Below are positions 53,130-63,029 of a stretch of DNA of 64,000 nt, piece by piece. The translations under genes were made by a program, and so were the position numbers. Origin of the DNA: Bacteroidota bacterium (GTDB taxonomy: Bacteria > Bacteroidota > Bacteroidia > Cytophagales > Cyclobacteriaceae); contig JAFDYU010000002.1 in NCBI GenBank assembly GCA_018267285.1, positions 62,001-126,000 on the forward strand. The letters are read 5' to 3'. Each line of letters starts with the position of its first letter. The stretch's first letter is position 1. The notes below the pieces were generated by a model that was not told the DNA's origin, ran no database searches, and was given only the letters and a program-made list of their open reading frames with translations.

Positions 53130-55445
53130 TTAATTTTTCTGAAACTTTACTTCAAAAGGTTTCTCTGCATAAACGGGAGTTCCATCATCGGTGCGGCCAA
53201 TAACCTGAATCACAAACCGCCCTACATCATCACTCGTGCTGAATTGAATTTCGGCACCACCATTCTCATTTACTTTGTTGTTGGCCGACCATAATAAACA
53301 AGACTTGAGGTAGGGAAATTGAGGATTAATAGAAGTAACTGTTTCAGTTTTTGGTTCAGGCAAAAAGCCCGGGAAATGAACCAAGTGTTTTTCATCAATT
53401 AATTTGTCTATATGTTTTGTCCTTACTAAAATAACTCCATTTGCCCCAATTGTACCAATGGACATAAGCTTTTGGCTGTTTCTAATCATTTTTATAGAGA
53501 CCACCTCAGAAGGCTTCAATGAAATAAAATAAGAGGGATCTTTTGTAATCTTACCGTCAATTACATAAAGTGGGCCAGTGTGATTGTTAGGTTTTTTAGC
53601 TGTGGTGTATACACGCACAACATGTCGATCGTTGATTTTACGATACTCAATAGCTTTTAATATCTCGCGGACTACTTCTTCCATCGTAGGCATTTGTAGG
53701 AAGTCTTTGAGATAAACAGAAAAATCTGCACCGCTCAATTCATCTTCCATCGATTTATTGGGATCTACGATGGAATCAGCTCGTGCTGTTGAATTTGAAA
53801 AAAAGTTATACGAACTGTTTATGGTCATTCGTTTCATTTCATAAACCGAATATTTTTCATTTTCTTGATTATCTAAAGCCCAAGGCTCTGCAAAAAAAGA
53901 AAGTGTTGAATCCGGGTCGTTAATTTTCACATTGATATCATCAATGTCTTTTCCTTTGAGCGATGCCGTGTAAAAAAAATGGTCGGGCTGACGCACTAAT
54001 TGGTAAAGTGAAAATGAAAAAATTCCTTTCTTATCGGTGTACGTTTCGTATCCTTGCAAATTTTTCTCAAGAAAAAACATAAGCAATGTTGAGTCGGATG
54101 CAGGCTTCCCGTTCTTAGCGTGTGTAGCTATTCCAGAGATGTTCAAATACTCTTGTGGTTTATACGTAGGGGGTGTCTTATCGTTGATCAATTTTTCCCA
54201 ATCCAACCATGGGCAAGTCTGCGTAATTAAATAATTATTGATTGCATTCAGATTATCCCCTCCCGCATAACCAAATGTATTGGAAATATCGCTAGTGAAC
54301 GATAAATAATTAAACTCGTTCGTACGTTCATTCATCAAGTCGGCATTAATAACTCTCGCAGTCAAGATACCTTTTGTATTATATCCTTCAGAGTTTGTGA
54401 TGCGTAAACGCATATCCACGCGCTGGCGCGTAGTATAATTTTGCACAACATTTTCAATATTTACTTCCCTTGGTTGATTGTGCAAATAAACCACACGACT
54501 AGCAAGAAGATTTAATTTAGAATCTACTACAACAGCCTGTGCAATACCTTTAAAAAGGTTTTTAGGTAGTTTTATTGATGCTTCTGGAGTTCCGGAAAAT
54601 TGAATAGGTGCGTGAAATAATAGACCGCTGTTATTGAATAGAGCTAAAAGGTATTTCTCATTTATGTTTTTAGTTTTTGCAGTGACATTAACAATTCCAT
54701 CCGTTATATCAACCCCAAGCGATACTCCATTCTCTTTGGGCGTAGGAAAAAGTATCTTTTTCGATCCAGCATCCAAACTCAGTTGGGCATAGTACGTTGA
54801 ATTCTTTTTAGGCGTTAATTTAATTACACTTACACTATCTCTTTTTAGAGTTAGGGCAGTCCATTCAGTATTATCTTCATTAATGCTGACCTTGACATTT
54901 GGGGCTTCACCAACATACCTGATTGCCAACTTATTTTCAACACCCTCAACAAGGCTCCCGCCTTCGGGAGAGAAAATTAGAGAGTCTTTCGGGTATTTTC
55001 TTTTCAGTGTTGTGTTTCCGGTAATTACAAATTTTTGTTTAAAGTAAAGTGAAGGGTCAAAATTTTTCATCCATTCGGTAAGTGCCACAACAACGTAGTT
55101 GCCCGATGGGGTTTTTTTAGGGATTACAAATTCGCAATTACCCACTCCATTGGTTATGCTTGCATATTGGGTCATCACTCTTTTTCCGTCCTGATCATAC
55201 CAGTGCAACCGTGCAATCTGTCTGTTTGATACAGGCTTTAAATCAATCGCCTTCAAATAAGAAATCCTAAAACGAACGGTATCACCGGGAGCATACTTAG
55301 GCTGATCGAAAAAAATATCTAGCTTATAGCGCTGATATTTGGAAAAGTAAACGTCTGACTTTTTCTTTAAATCGCTGATGGTGTCATCTTCGAAAGAAAA
55401 ACCGACAACAACCAGAAATAGAGCAGCGAAAGCAAATTTATTCAT
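53130..55445 (-). CDS. Secreted MG2-like / TonB-plug-like domain protein without a barrel
   Basis: A 771-residue protein with a signal peptide (1-18). The N-terminal part (KLDIFFDQPKYAPGDTVRFRISYLKA...) resembles alpha-2-macroglobulin MG2 domains that open with a 'pledge of extension' strand. A carboxypeptidase-regulatory-like segment is at about 420-480 (LNISGIATHAKNGKPASDSTLL). A plug-like domain at about 620-690 (GPLYVIDGKITKDPSYFISLKPSEVVSIKMIR...IGANGVILVRTK) is the form usually found before a TonB beta-barrel, yet no barrel follows. Last gene of the TonB-DUF4249 operon, 1 base after DUF4249. Probably a periplasmic or surface partner of the receptor. Confidence 0.8.
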   Translation of the reverse strand: MNKFAFAALFLVVVGFSFEDDTISDLKKKSDVYFSKYQRYKLDIFFDQPKYAPGDTVRFRISYLKAIDLKPVSNRQIARLHWYDQDGKRVMTQYASITNGVGNCEFVIPKKTPSGNYVVVALTEWMKNFDPSLYFKQKFVITGNTTLKRKYPKDSLIFSPEGGSLVEGVENKLAIRYVGEAPNVKVSINEDNTEWTALTLKRDSVSVIKLTPKKNSTYYAQLSLDAGSKKILFPTPKENGVSLGVDITDGIVNVTAKTKNINEKYLLALFNNSGLLFHAPIQFSGTPEASIKLPKNLFKGIAQAVVVDSKLNLLASRVVYLHNQPREVNIENVVQNYTTRQRVDMRLRITNSEGYNTKGILTARVINADLMNERTNEFNYLSFTSDISNTFGYAGGDNLNAINNYLITQTCPWLDWEKLINDKTPPTYKPQEYLNISGIATHAKNGKPASDSTLLMFFLEKNLQGYETYTDKKGIFSFSLYQLVRQPDHFFYTASLKGKDIDDINVKINDPDSTLSFFAEPWALDNQENEKYSVYEMKRMTINSSYNFFSNSTARADSIVDPNKSMEDELSGADFSVYLKDFLQMPTMEEVVREILKAIEYRKINDRHVVRVYTTAKKPNNHTGPLYVIDGKITKDPSYFISLKPSEVVSIKMIRNSQKLMSIGTIGANGVILVRTKHIDKLIDEKHLVHFPGFLPEPKTETVTSINPQFPYLKSCLLWSANNKVNENGGAEIQFSTSDDVGRFVIQVIGRTDDGTPVYAEKPFEVKFQKN

Positions 55446-55446
55446 A

Positions 55447-56580
55447 CTACCAAAATGAGGGTTTGTTTATTGTGGAATTTTTATAGACCTCTGAACAACT
55501 TCTTTTAATTGTATCGATGGCCATTAGGTTATAAGTACTCGGTAAAGAACTCCTATTCAATACAAGAGAATGTTTCTTTACCGAAGAGGCTGCAAAATAG
55601 CCAATCACAGGGGCAGCATTAAGGTTGAGTGATTTAATATTAGTTGTAGTTCTTGGGGGTGGTACTTGAAATAAATTGCTGCTGTTACCTCGCTGTATTT
55701 TAATGTTTTTCCAAAAACCATAAACGTTCTCAGACACACTTAGTTGTTCTATCTCGATAAAGTACTTGTCATAAAATGTTCTTCGGTTTACCTCAACGAA
55801 GGCCACATTAAAATTCTTGATTGATCCATTGTTAATAAATCTGGTGTCAGAAATGAGTGGTATCTGATTATATTGTGAATACCAGCAGTCGCAACAAGTG
55901 CAGGGTGATATTTGTACCAACCCACCCCCCCAAAATTTGTTAGGCTTAACGTATACATACCCGCTGCATTTTGGTGGGTCTGGAACTACATTTATTGCAC
56001 CTCCTGCGCCTGACACTAAAGTGGTTTGTAATTCCGGTTGAGTAAAAACATGAAATGTGCCGCTCCACCTCCACCAGACTCTCCCATTTTGTTCGGGCAA
56101 TACTTCAGCATCTATGTATAGGTTGAAACCGTTTGTTGACGCAACTTGCATATTCGCATAAGTATCTTCATTTTGAGTAAATTCCGGGTCTTTCAGAGTA
56201 AAATCGCCAACCGGGTTTAGTGTCTCGGAAACAGACTGATATACATTCCCCTCACTTGTAGTCACGGTAAGGATATAGTTATGCCCAATGATTCCCTGAA
56301 ATGTGCTGGTGTAATAGTTACCCGGAGTTTTTTCAACAAGCCTCTCTGAATTCCCCTGATCGTCTTCTATCACAACAGTAGCTCCCGAAATTGCTCCGGT
56401 TTCCTGTGTTTGCAAATTGATCGGGATGGCGTTTGAAACTTGAACTAAATATGGCCCAGGCTGATCGGTAATCATACCCTGAATAACAATTGTTTCTCGA
56501 TATTCTGATGAGTTGATATCGTAAGGAGAAACACACGAACCCAAAAAGAGAAGCAAAATAAAAACCTGCGAGTATCTCAT
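55447..56580 (-). CDS. DUF4249 lipoprotein
   Basis: A 377-residue protein with a lipoprotein signal (MRYSQVFILLLFLGSC, Cys16). The mature start SPYDINSSEYRETIVIQGMITDQPGPYLVQVSNA matches DUF4249, beta-rich proteins nearly always encoded beside a TonB receptor in Bacteroidota. A Cys-rich stretch (about residue 225-232: ISPCTCCDCW) is unusual and might bind metal. It is 3 bases after the receptor gene. Probably the surface lipoprotein of the uptake pair; ligand unknown. Confidence 0.88.
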   Translation of the reverse strand: MRYSQVFILLLFLGSCVSPYDINSSEYRETIVIQGMITDQPGPYLVQVSNAIPINLQTQETGAISGATVVIEDDQGNSERLVEKTPGNYYTSTFQGIIGHNYILTVTTSEGNVYQSVSETLNPVGDFTLKDPEFTQNEDTYANMQVASTNGFNLYIDAEVLPEQNGRVWWRWSGTFHVFTQPELQTTLVSGAGGAINVVPDPPKCSGYVYVKPNKFWGGGLVQISPCTCCDCWYSQYNQIPLISDTRFINNGSIKNFNVAFVEVNRRTFYDKYFIEIEQLSVSENVYGFWKNIKIQRGNSSNLFQVPPPRTTTNIKSLNLNAAPVIGYFAASSVKKHSLVLNRSSLPSTYNLMAIDTIKRSCSEVYKNSTINKPSFW

Positions 56581-56583
56581 ATA

Positions 56584-59271
56584 TTATATCTTGAAGCGGT
56601 AAGAAATTGACGGCAAGATTGTTCCAATGATGGAAAGTTTGTAAGGAACTTGCATGCCTATGTCATTCGTTTTGTAAAATACGGAGTAAACATTTTTCCG
56701 CGCATAAACATTATAGAAGGAGATGACCCATGAGCCGTCCACAATTTTCTTTCTGCGGTGGTTTCCGTCAATAATCAAGGCAAGATCAAGACGATGATAG
56801 TCGGGGATATGGAATGCATTGCGATCGGAATAATTTACGATCGGTATGTTGTCTATAGTTGCATACGAGTAGGGCAACGTAATAGGCCGCCCGGTGCGGT
56901 ACGTAAAATTGCCCGTAAACGAGAACCTGCGCGATATTGCATAACGCCAAGTAAGGTTTACGATATTCGGTTGATTGTAGTTGGAAGGGTAGTAATTTCC
57001 GTTATTAATGCTTTCGCCCGGATAAGGACTGATTACTTGTCTCAACGACTGTGAGTATGTGTAGTTAAGAGAGCCCTGCAACCTTCCGGTATTTTTATTA
57101 AAGGCAAATTCAACACCATAGGCTTTGGCAACGCCTCTGAGCAGTGCTGTTTCAAGGTTTGGATTCAAAACAATATTAGAGCCGTCTTTAAAGTCGAGGA
57201 TGTTATTGGTGAATTTGTAAAATCCTTCGATGGAGAAATCAAATTTATTGTCTTTGATCGATCTGAAATATCCTGCCGAATATTGATCGCCATATTGTGG
57301 CTTGAAATAATAATTGCTCGATTGCCAAATGTCTATAGGGGTGATGGAGACCGAATTGGATATCAAATGGATGTATTGATAGATTCTATTATAGCCCACT
57401 TTGACCGATGAGAACGGAGACAATTTATACACCAACGAAAAACGCGGCTCAAAGCCAAAATAGTTTTTCACATTTTTTCCGCTGGCATAGGAAACGGTAT
57501 CAATAATATTAGAATCATTGATGGGTTGATTGGGCTGGTACAAATAAACTTTTGCCGGACCCATTGCTGCAAACGAAGAAAGCCGCACGCCCGCAGTAAT
57601 TCTTAAGTTTTCAGAAAATTCAATTTCATCACTCGCAAAAATTGAGTTTTGCATTGAGTTTTGTTTGGCAATATTTACCGGATTAACATTAGACTGCGAA
57701 GTAGTGGGGGTGATTGACCCGGGAGTGATTCCATACAAAAGACCCTCTACACCCGCATTCAGTTTATTCTTCCCTAACTGATAATTAAAATCAGCTCGCA
57801 GGGTAGGATAAGAGATATTGTATTTTAAATCATAAGCCGATGATGGATTTTTATCGGTAACATCGTATCCATACTCTCCATAGCCAACTGTAACAGTTGA
57901 AAAAGCGCGGTCATTAAAAATATGATCATAGTGCAAAGAAGCCACCCGGTTATGCCAACGGAAGGTGGTGTCTGAAGGCAACCCAAAATGGTCGTTGCTC
58001 ATGTATCCGGACAGCGACAACTTGTCTCTGCTGCTAAATTTATGCGTGAGTTTTAAGGAAGCATCATAAAATGCTACTGAACTTTTGTTGATATTGTTAT
58101 ACTGAATTGTCTTAACCATCCAGTCAGAATAAGAAGATCGAACCGAAGCGTAAACCGAAGTCTTATCGCTGATCGGCCCATTGACAGCTATGTTGCTCGA
58201 TATTGGGCCGATACCTCCGGCTGCTGACCATTTTTTGTAATCTCCTTCTTTTGATTTGATGCTTAACACAGATGAAACACGCCCTCCGTATTCAGCTGGG
58301 ATTCCACCTTTATAAAAGGAAGCACTTTGCACCGCTTCCGAATTAAAAGCGGAGAAGAAACCAAACACATGGGAGTTGTTAAAAATCTGCACGCCATCGT
58401 AAAGCACCAAATTTTGATCAACACCACCGCCCCGCACATTATACCCTGAAGACATTTCGCCCACAGAAGTAACACCGGGCATGGTTTGAATCTGTTTTAA
58501 GATGTCCACCTCGCCCAGAAACGTAGGTAGTTTTTTTAGCTGAGCCATTTTCAATTCAATCTGACCAACATTTCCCGTTACCACACTAGACTGGCGCCCT
58601 GTAACCACAACCTCATCCAAGACTTTGGGGGTTTCCATCATCACTACCTCAATAGTACCCGATTCGTACACTTGAAGATTCATTACCTTCTCTTCGAACG
58701 AAGAATATCTGAAAACAAGGAAGTGCTCGCCCACCGGCAATGTCAATGAAAAATTACCGTTAGCATCCGAAGTAACCACTCGGTTAGTGCCTTCTAGTAT
58801 GATTGAAGCACCCGTCATAGGCTCCGATGTTTTTCCATCTTTAATAATGCCCGAGAGTTGCACCGCAGTGCCTGGCTTTGCTTTGTCTTTTGATCCGATG
58901 GTTTTGATGTCGATTTTTTTGTTTTCGGTCTTGACCTCTTGCAAAAACTTCATCTTCTCGAGTGTTTTATTCGGATCCTTAACAAAAACAATAGCGTAAT
59001 TGTATAGTGTACTAAAAGAGATATCCGTGCTCTGAAGCAGTCGATGGAGTGCTTCTTCTAATGTAAATCCAGCATATCCTTCATCAAATTGAAGCGACTC
59101 AAACCATTGGTCGAGAAAGAAAAATTTGGAATTGCTGTTTTTTTCGATCTCGTGGAGATATTGCGCAAGTGGCTTTCCCTTTTCCGAGCCATCCAATTTT
59201 TGATTGAGTACGTCTTGCGAAAAAGCAGAAATCGAAATAAAAATAAGTATTGCGGTAGCCGTTATTTTCAA
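56584..59271 (-). CDS. TonB-dependent outer-membrane receptor with STN and carboxypeptidase-regulatory domains
   Basis: An 895-residue receptor with a TTG start and signal peptide (1-18). Domains in order: STN (about 20-100), carboxypeptidase-regulatory-like beta-sandwich (about 133-205: VQLSGIIKDGKTSEPMTGAS), plug (about 245-340: EVDILKQIQTMPGVTSVGEMSSGYNVRGGG) and a beta-barrel to the C-terminal strand ending PSISYRFKI. An STN domain often pairs with FecR/FecI-type signalling, but no sigma or anti-sigma gene is present here. Paired with DUF4249 downstream; substrate unknown. Confidence 0.93.
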   Translation of the reverse strand: MKITATAILIFISISAFSQDVLNQKLDGSEKGKPLAQYLHEIEKNSNSKFFFLDQWFESLQFDEGYAGFTLEEALHRLLQSTDISFSTLYNYAIVFVKDPNKTLEKMKFLQEVKTENKKIDIKTIGSKDKAKPGTAVQLSGIIKDGKTSEPMTGASIILEGTNRVVTSDANGNFSLTLPVGEHFLVFRYSSFEEKVMNLQVYESGTIEVVMMETPKVLDEVVVTGRQSSVVTGNVGQIELKMAQLKKLPTFLGEVDILKQIQTMPGVTSVGEMSSGYNVRGGGVDQNLVLYDGVQIFNNSHVFGFFSAFNSEAVQSASFYKGGIPAEYGGRVSSVLSIKSKEGDYKKWSAAGGIGPISSNIAVNGPISDKTSVYASVRSSYSDWMVKTIQYNNINKSSVAFYDASLKLTHKFSSRDKLSLSGYMSNDHFGLPSDTTFRWHNRVASLHYDHIFNDRAFSTVTVGYGEYGYDVTDKNPSSAYDLKYNISYPTLRADFNYQLGKNKLNAGVEGLLYGITPGSITPTTSQSNVNPVNIAKQNSMQNSIFASDEIEFSENLRITAGVRLSSFAAMGPAKVYLYQPNQPINDSNIIDTVSYASGKNVKNYFGFEPRFSLVYKLSPFSSVKVGYNRIYQYIHLISNSVSITPIDIWQSSNYYFKPQYGDQYSAGYFRSIKDNKFDFSIEGFYKFTNNILDFKDGSNIVLNPNLETALLRGVAKAYGVEFAFNKNTGRLQGSLNYTYSQSLRQVISPYPGESINNGNYYPSNYNQPNIVNLTWRYAISRRFSFTGNFTYRTGRPITLPYSYATIDNIPIVNYSDRNAFHIPDYHRLDLALIIDGNHRRKKIVDGSWVISFYNVYARKNVYSVFYKTNDIGMQVPYKLSIIGTILPSISYRFKI

Positions 59272-59298
59272 AGCAAAGAGGGTTTGTGTTTGTATTTT

Positions 59299-60351
59299 TT
59301 AGATAATCTGAGGCTCCTGCTGGCTCAAACAATGAAAAGAGCCTAAGCCCCAGATAATATCGGTGGAATCGAGACCAATGACCTTTCGGGTTGGAAAACA
59401 TTGTTGTAGAGTGCTCATCGCCTTATCGTCATTTTGTAAATCGCGGAAGGTTGGAACAATGACATATTTATTTGAAATATAAAAATTTGCATACGATGCA
59501 GGCAATCGCTGTCCTTCATAAATTACGGCTGCCGGCATTGGCAGCGCAACTATACGTAAAGGTTTCCCATTTTCCAACTTCATTTTTTCCAATGCGGCAA
59601 GGTTTTCTTTGAGGGCTTGGTAATTCCTATCGGCCTTGTCGGATTCTACTACAGTTACTACCGTTTGTTCGTCAACAAAGCGGGTAAGGTCATCAATATG
59701 CCCATCGGTATCATCGCCTACTATGCCATCTCCTAACCACAAAATATTTTCTACCCCGTAATAATCGATAAGGTATTTTTCAATCTGTTGGCGGTTAAGG
59801 TGTGGGTTACGGTTGGGGTTTAATAAACAAGAAGTAGTGGTGAGCAAAGTCCCTTTTCCGTTAAATTCAACCGATCCTCCCTCCATTACAATCCCGGGTT
59901 TTGCTATTGGAAGGTTTGTTGCTTTCGCTATCGATACCGGGATTTCGTTGTCAAGATCATACGGTGGGTATTTTCCTCCCCAGGCGTTGTAGTTCCACTT
60001 CACCACCATTTTCTTTTTTTCTTTGGGGTTGATCAAAAATGCCGGTCCGTGGTCGCGGCACCATGCATCGTTGGTGGGGTGCATATGGAAATAAATATTT
60101 TTTAAGTCAGCATTGGCCTGCTCGAGATAAGCCGTTGCTTTCTGTTTCATCTCTTCGTTCGCTACATTAATATTTACGTGCTCGCCTTCTGCGACAAACT
60201 TTACAAACTGTGCGTACACCGGAAAAATACGTTCAATTTTTCCGGGCCACGATTCTTCTTTGTGTGGCCAGCTTAACCAAGTGGCCGTGTGCGGGGCAAA
60301 CTCTGCAGGAAAATGGAATCCTAATTCTTTGGGTGTTTTTTGGCGATCCAC
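59299..60351 (-). CDS. aguA: Agmatine deiminase
   Basis: A 350-residue enzyme of the guanidine-modifying fold that converts agmatine to N-carbamoylputrescine, a step to putrescine. GTG start. Family blocks: PAEFAPHTATWLSWPH, NDAWCRDHGPAFLIN, EGGSVEFNGKGTLLTT, GDDTDGHIDDLTRFV and the catalytic Cys341 in GSFHCLSQQEP. Upstream on the same strand is the hrpB terminator and its own promoter. It ends 27 bases before the TonB receptor gene, so read-through into that operon is possible. Confidence 0.93.
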   Translation of the reverse strand: MDRQKTPKELGFHFPAEFAPHTATWLSWPHKEESWPGKIERIFPVYAQFVKFVAEGEHVNINVANEEMKQKATAYLEQANADLKNIYFHMHPTNDAWCRDHGPAFLINPKEKKKMVVKWNYNAWGGKYPPYDLDNEIPVSIAKATNLPIAKPGIVMEGGSVEFNGKGTLLTTTSCLLNPNRNPHLNRQQIEKYLIDYYGVENILWLGDGIVGDDTDGHIDDLTRFVDEQTVVTVVESDKADRNYQALKENLAALEKMKLENGKPLRIVALPMPAAVIYEGQRLPASYANFYISNKYVIVPTFRDLQNDDKAMSTLQQCFPTRKVIGLDSTDIIWGLGSFHCLSQQEPQII

Positions 60352-60376
60352 AGATACGTCTATCTTTTGAAAGCCG

Positions 60377-60384
60377 CAAAATTA
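60377..60384 (-). promoter_or_regulatory. -7 promoter element of the agmatine deiminase gene
   Basis: Minus-strand TAATTTTG, a perfect TAnnTTTG match, 25 bases before the GTG start at 60351. Confidence 0.5.
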
Positions 60385-60435
60385 CAACTTTCTACTTGCT
60401 ATTAAAGCCTCCCTGAAAAGGGGTTAGGGAACAAC

Positions 60436-60460
60436 AAAACGCCCCGCATTTGCGGGGCGT
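60436..60460 (-). terminator. Rho-independent terminator after hrpB
   Basis: On the minus strand ACGCCCCGC-N4-GCGGGGCGT forms a 9-bp, very GC-rich stem followed by TTTTGTTGTT. It lies between the hrpB stop (60534) and the aguA promoter. Confidence 0.85.
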
Positions 60461-60533
60461 AATTAATTTATACTTTAATCAACCTGTAAACTATTTTCAA
60501 TAACGGCAAAAAACCTATAAAGGTTTTCGGCTG

Positions 60534-63008
60534 TTATCTTCTTTTCACACCCCTCACGGCTTGGGCAGTCCATGGGTCATCGGGCCAATGGTGTTTCGGG
60601 TATCGGATTCGTAATTCTTTGCGGATCACTGGATAGGTGTTGTTCCAGAAACTTTTCAAGTCTTGTGTTACCTGTACCGGCTTGTAGCCAGGCGAAAGCA
60701 TGTTTAAAACAATTTTTATTTTGCCTCCACCCACGGTTGGCGTTTCGGCCAAACCGAACAATTCTTGCAGCCGCACTTTTAATACGGGTGAATCTCCGGT
60801 ACTTGAATACTCCAATTTAATCCAAGCGCCACTCGGCACTTGCAGTTTTTCCGGTGCCAGTTTGTCGAGTTTGTTTTGCAACTCCCAGGGCAAAATGCCT
60901 GAGACGATATTTTGAATGTCTATTTTACGAAAATCCGATCGCTTACTGACTTGACTTAAAAAGGGTGTAAGCCAATCTTCAACCGAAGCCAACAGAGCCT
61001 GATCGCTGACATCGGGCCACCCTTCTTCCGGAAACCAAAGACGCAGGCTCGCTACGCGGGCTTGCCATTGAAGTTGAGGCTCATCCCAATTCAGCAACGT
61101 TAAACCTTCTTCGCGCAGTGCGTTGCATAAAACTTTTATTCGGGTGGTTTCATCAATTTCCATCATCGGTTTTGAAGTCACCACTAAACTTCCAACACAT
61201 TTCTCGATGGTGGAAGAAATCATTCCCCGATCAACATCCCAATAAATATTTTTTCTTTCAATGGTGTGAGGGTGTAAATCGTTTTCGTCCACAGGAGCAG
61301 CCAAAAATATCTTGCCTTCGGTTGTACCCATGTCCATCGAAGCGATAACGATCCAGCTTCTTTGAATCAGATTATCGTCTTGCTGAAGGCGGGCTACCCT
61401 TCCGTTTGCCAACTTATAGCGAGATCCAAATTTTTCGGTCTGCTTTGCAATCCGTTCCGGGTAAACCTCCATCAATAATTTTCCTATATCGGTATCGGCA
61501 AAAAATGAATGGTCGGCTCGTAGGTTCAATGTTTTTCTCCACACCTGAGCCACTTTCTCAATTCTATCAAAACCGGTTTTATCCGTTAGGGTATGTTCCC
61601 CGTTCCGCTGCCTTCTTAACCATTCAATCCGTAATGAAATATCTACACCGGCTTCTTTCATCATAGGATCGCGCTCTTCTAATAAGGCTGCCAAATCGCA
61701 AGCCAACGATTTTTCGCGCTCTGAATCAACCGACAAAAGCATGTGAGCTATCCGCGGGTGCGCGGGCAATTGCAGCATCTCTTTTCCTTTGGTGGTGATT
61801 TTATTTTCTTTTACTGCGCCTAACTGTTCCAGCAATTCGATGGCTTGATTAACTGCCCCTGTAGGTGGTGGTGTTATCCAATTAAGTTCATCTGCTTTGC
61901 TTCCCCAATTAAACAGTTCCAACATCAGTGGTGCGAGGTCGGTTTCCATGATTTCGGGCTGGCGAGATGGCTGCAAAAATTGTTGCTCTGCTTTTGTCCA
62001 CAGCCGATAACAAACACCCGGGCCCAGCCTGCCCGCACGGCCCGCGCGCTGGTCTGCTGCATCGCGTGTTACTTTTACGGTTTCTAATTTTGTAAGACCC
62101 GATCGCGGATCAAATTTCAGCATTCGCGACAAGCCCGAATCCACAACCGTTGTTATGCCTTCAATAGTAAGCGAAGTTTCTGCAATAGCTGTGGATAAAA
62201 TAATTTTTCGCAATCCATTGGCGTGGGGCAAAATCGCCTCGCGTTGTTTCTGAAATGGTAAATCTCCGTACAGCGGATAAATTACTGCTTCTACATTCTT
62301 TGAATTAAGCTCTTCGTTTACCCGATTGATTTCTCCGGCTCCAGGAAGAAAGACCAAAATATCGCCAACCTGTTCTCTCAATGCTTTTGAAATAACCTTA
62401 CAAACAGAATTTACTATTGATTCTTTTTTATCAATCGATTCGTATTTTAAATCAACGGGAAATTGTCTTCCTTGGCTGGTAACAATAGATACATGATTAA
62501 GTACAGATGCAATTTTTTCTCCATCTAAGGTTGCCGACATAATCAGCAGCCTTAAGTCTTCGCGAAGGTATTGTTGTATCTGATAGCACAATGTCAACGC
62601 CAAATCGGCATGTAGGCTCCGCTCATGAAATTCATCGAAGATAACGAGCCCAATATCCTTAAGCTCATTATCGTGCTGGAGCAATCGGGTGAGTATTCCT
62701 TCGGTTACTACTTCAATACGTGTATTTTTTCCAACCACCTTTTCAAATCGAATCCGGTACCCCACTTGCTCTCCCAATTTTTCATTTTTTAATTCAGCCA
62801 TGCGCGAGGCCACCGCGCGGGCAGCGAGCCTCCGTGGCTGAAGTACAATTATTTTTTTGTTGTTAAGCCAGGGTTCATTCAGAAGTTCAAGCGGAACAAT
62901 CGTTGATTTGCCCGCACCGGGCGGTGCTTGCAGAATTACAATTTTTTCTTGAGCCAGTTTTTGTTTTAATTCAGGAAGAATTTCAGAAACGGGGTAAGAT
63001 ACCATCAT
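60534..63008 (-). CDS. hrpB: ATP-dependent RNA helicase HrpB
   Basis: An 824-residue DEAH-box helicase when started at ATG 63008 (MMVSYPVSEILPELKQKL). The frame is open to 63065, but that start would overlap the divergent MaoC gene by 36 bases. Motifs: APPGAGKST (about 29-37), DEFHERS, SAT, a late TRDAADQRAGRAGR (motif VI), and the HrpB-specific C-terminal domain (ILSGILPWELQNKLDKLAP..., here seen as SGILPWELQ). The biological role of HrpB is poorly defined; loss is tolerated in several bacteria. Confidence 0.95.
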   Translation of the reverse strand: MMVSYPVSEILPELKQKLAQEKIVILQAPPGAGKSTIVPLELLNEPWLNNKKIIVLQPRRLAARAVASRMAELKNEKLGEQVGYRIRFEKVVGKNTRIEVVTEGILTRLLQHDNELKDIGLVIFDEFHERSLHADLALTLCYQIQQYLREDLRLLIMSATLDGEKIASVLNHVSIVTSQGRQFPVDLKYESIDKKESIVNSVCKVISKALREQVGDILVFLPGAGEINRVNEELNSKNVEAVIYPLYGDLPFQKQREAILPHANGLRKIILSTAIAETSLTIEGITTVVDSGLSRMLKFDPRSGLTKLETVKVTRDAADQRAGRAGRLGPGVCYRLWTKAEQQFLQPSRQPEIMETDLAPLMLELFNWGSKADELNWITPPPTGAVNQAIELLEQLGAVKENKITTKGKEMLQLPAHPRIAHMLLSVDSEREKSLACDLAALLEERDPMMKEAGVDISLRIEWLRRQRNGEHTLTDKTGFDRIEKVAQVWRKTLNLRADHSFFADTDIGKLLMEVYPERIAKQTEKFGSRYKLANGRVARLQQDDNLIQRSWIVIASMDMGTTEGKIFLAAPVDENDLHPHTIERKNIYWDVDRGMISSTIEKCVGSLVVTSKPMMEIDETTRIKVLCNALREEGLTLLNWDEPQLQWQARVASLRLWFPEEGWPDVSDQALLASVEDWLTPFLSQVSKRSDFRKIDIQNIVSGILPWELQNKLDKLAPEKLQVPSGAWIKLEYSSTGDSPVLKVRLQELFGLAETPTVGGGKIKIVLNMLSPGYKPVQVTQDLKSFWNNTYPVIRKELRIRYPKHHWPDDPWTAQAVRGVKRR

Positions 63009-63029
63009 GCAAAAATCATTAAAAATAAA

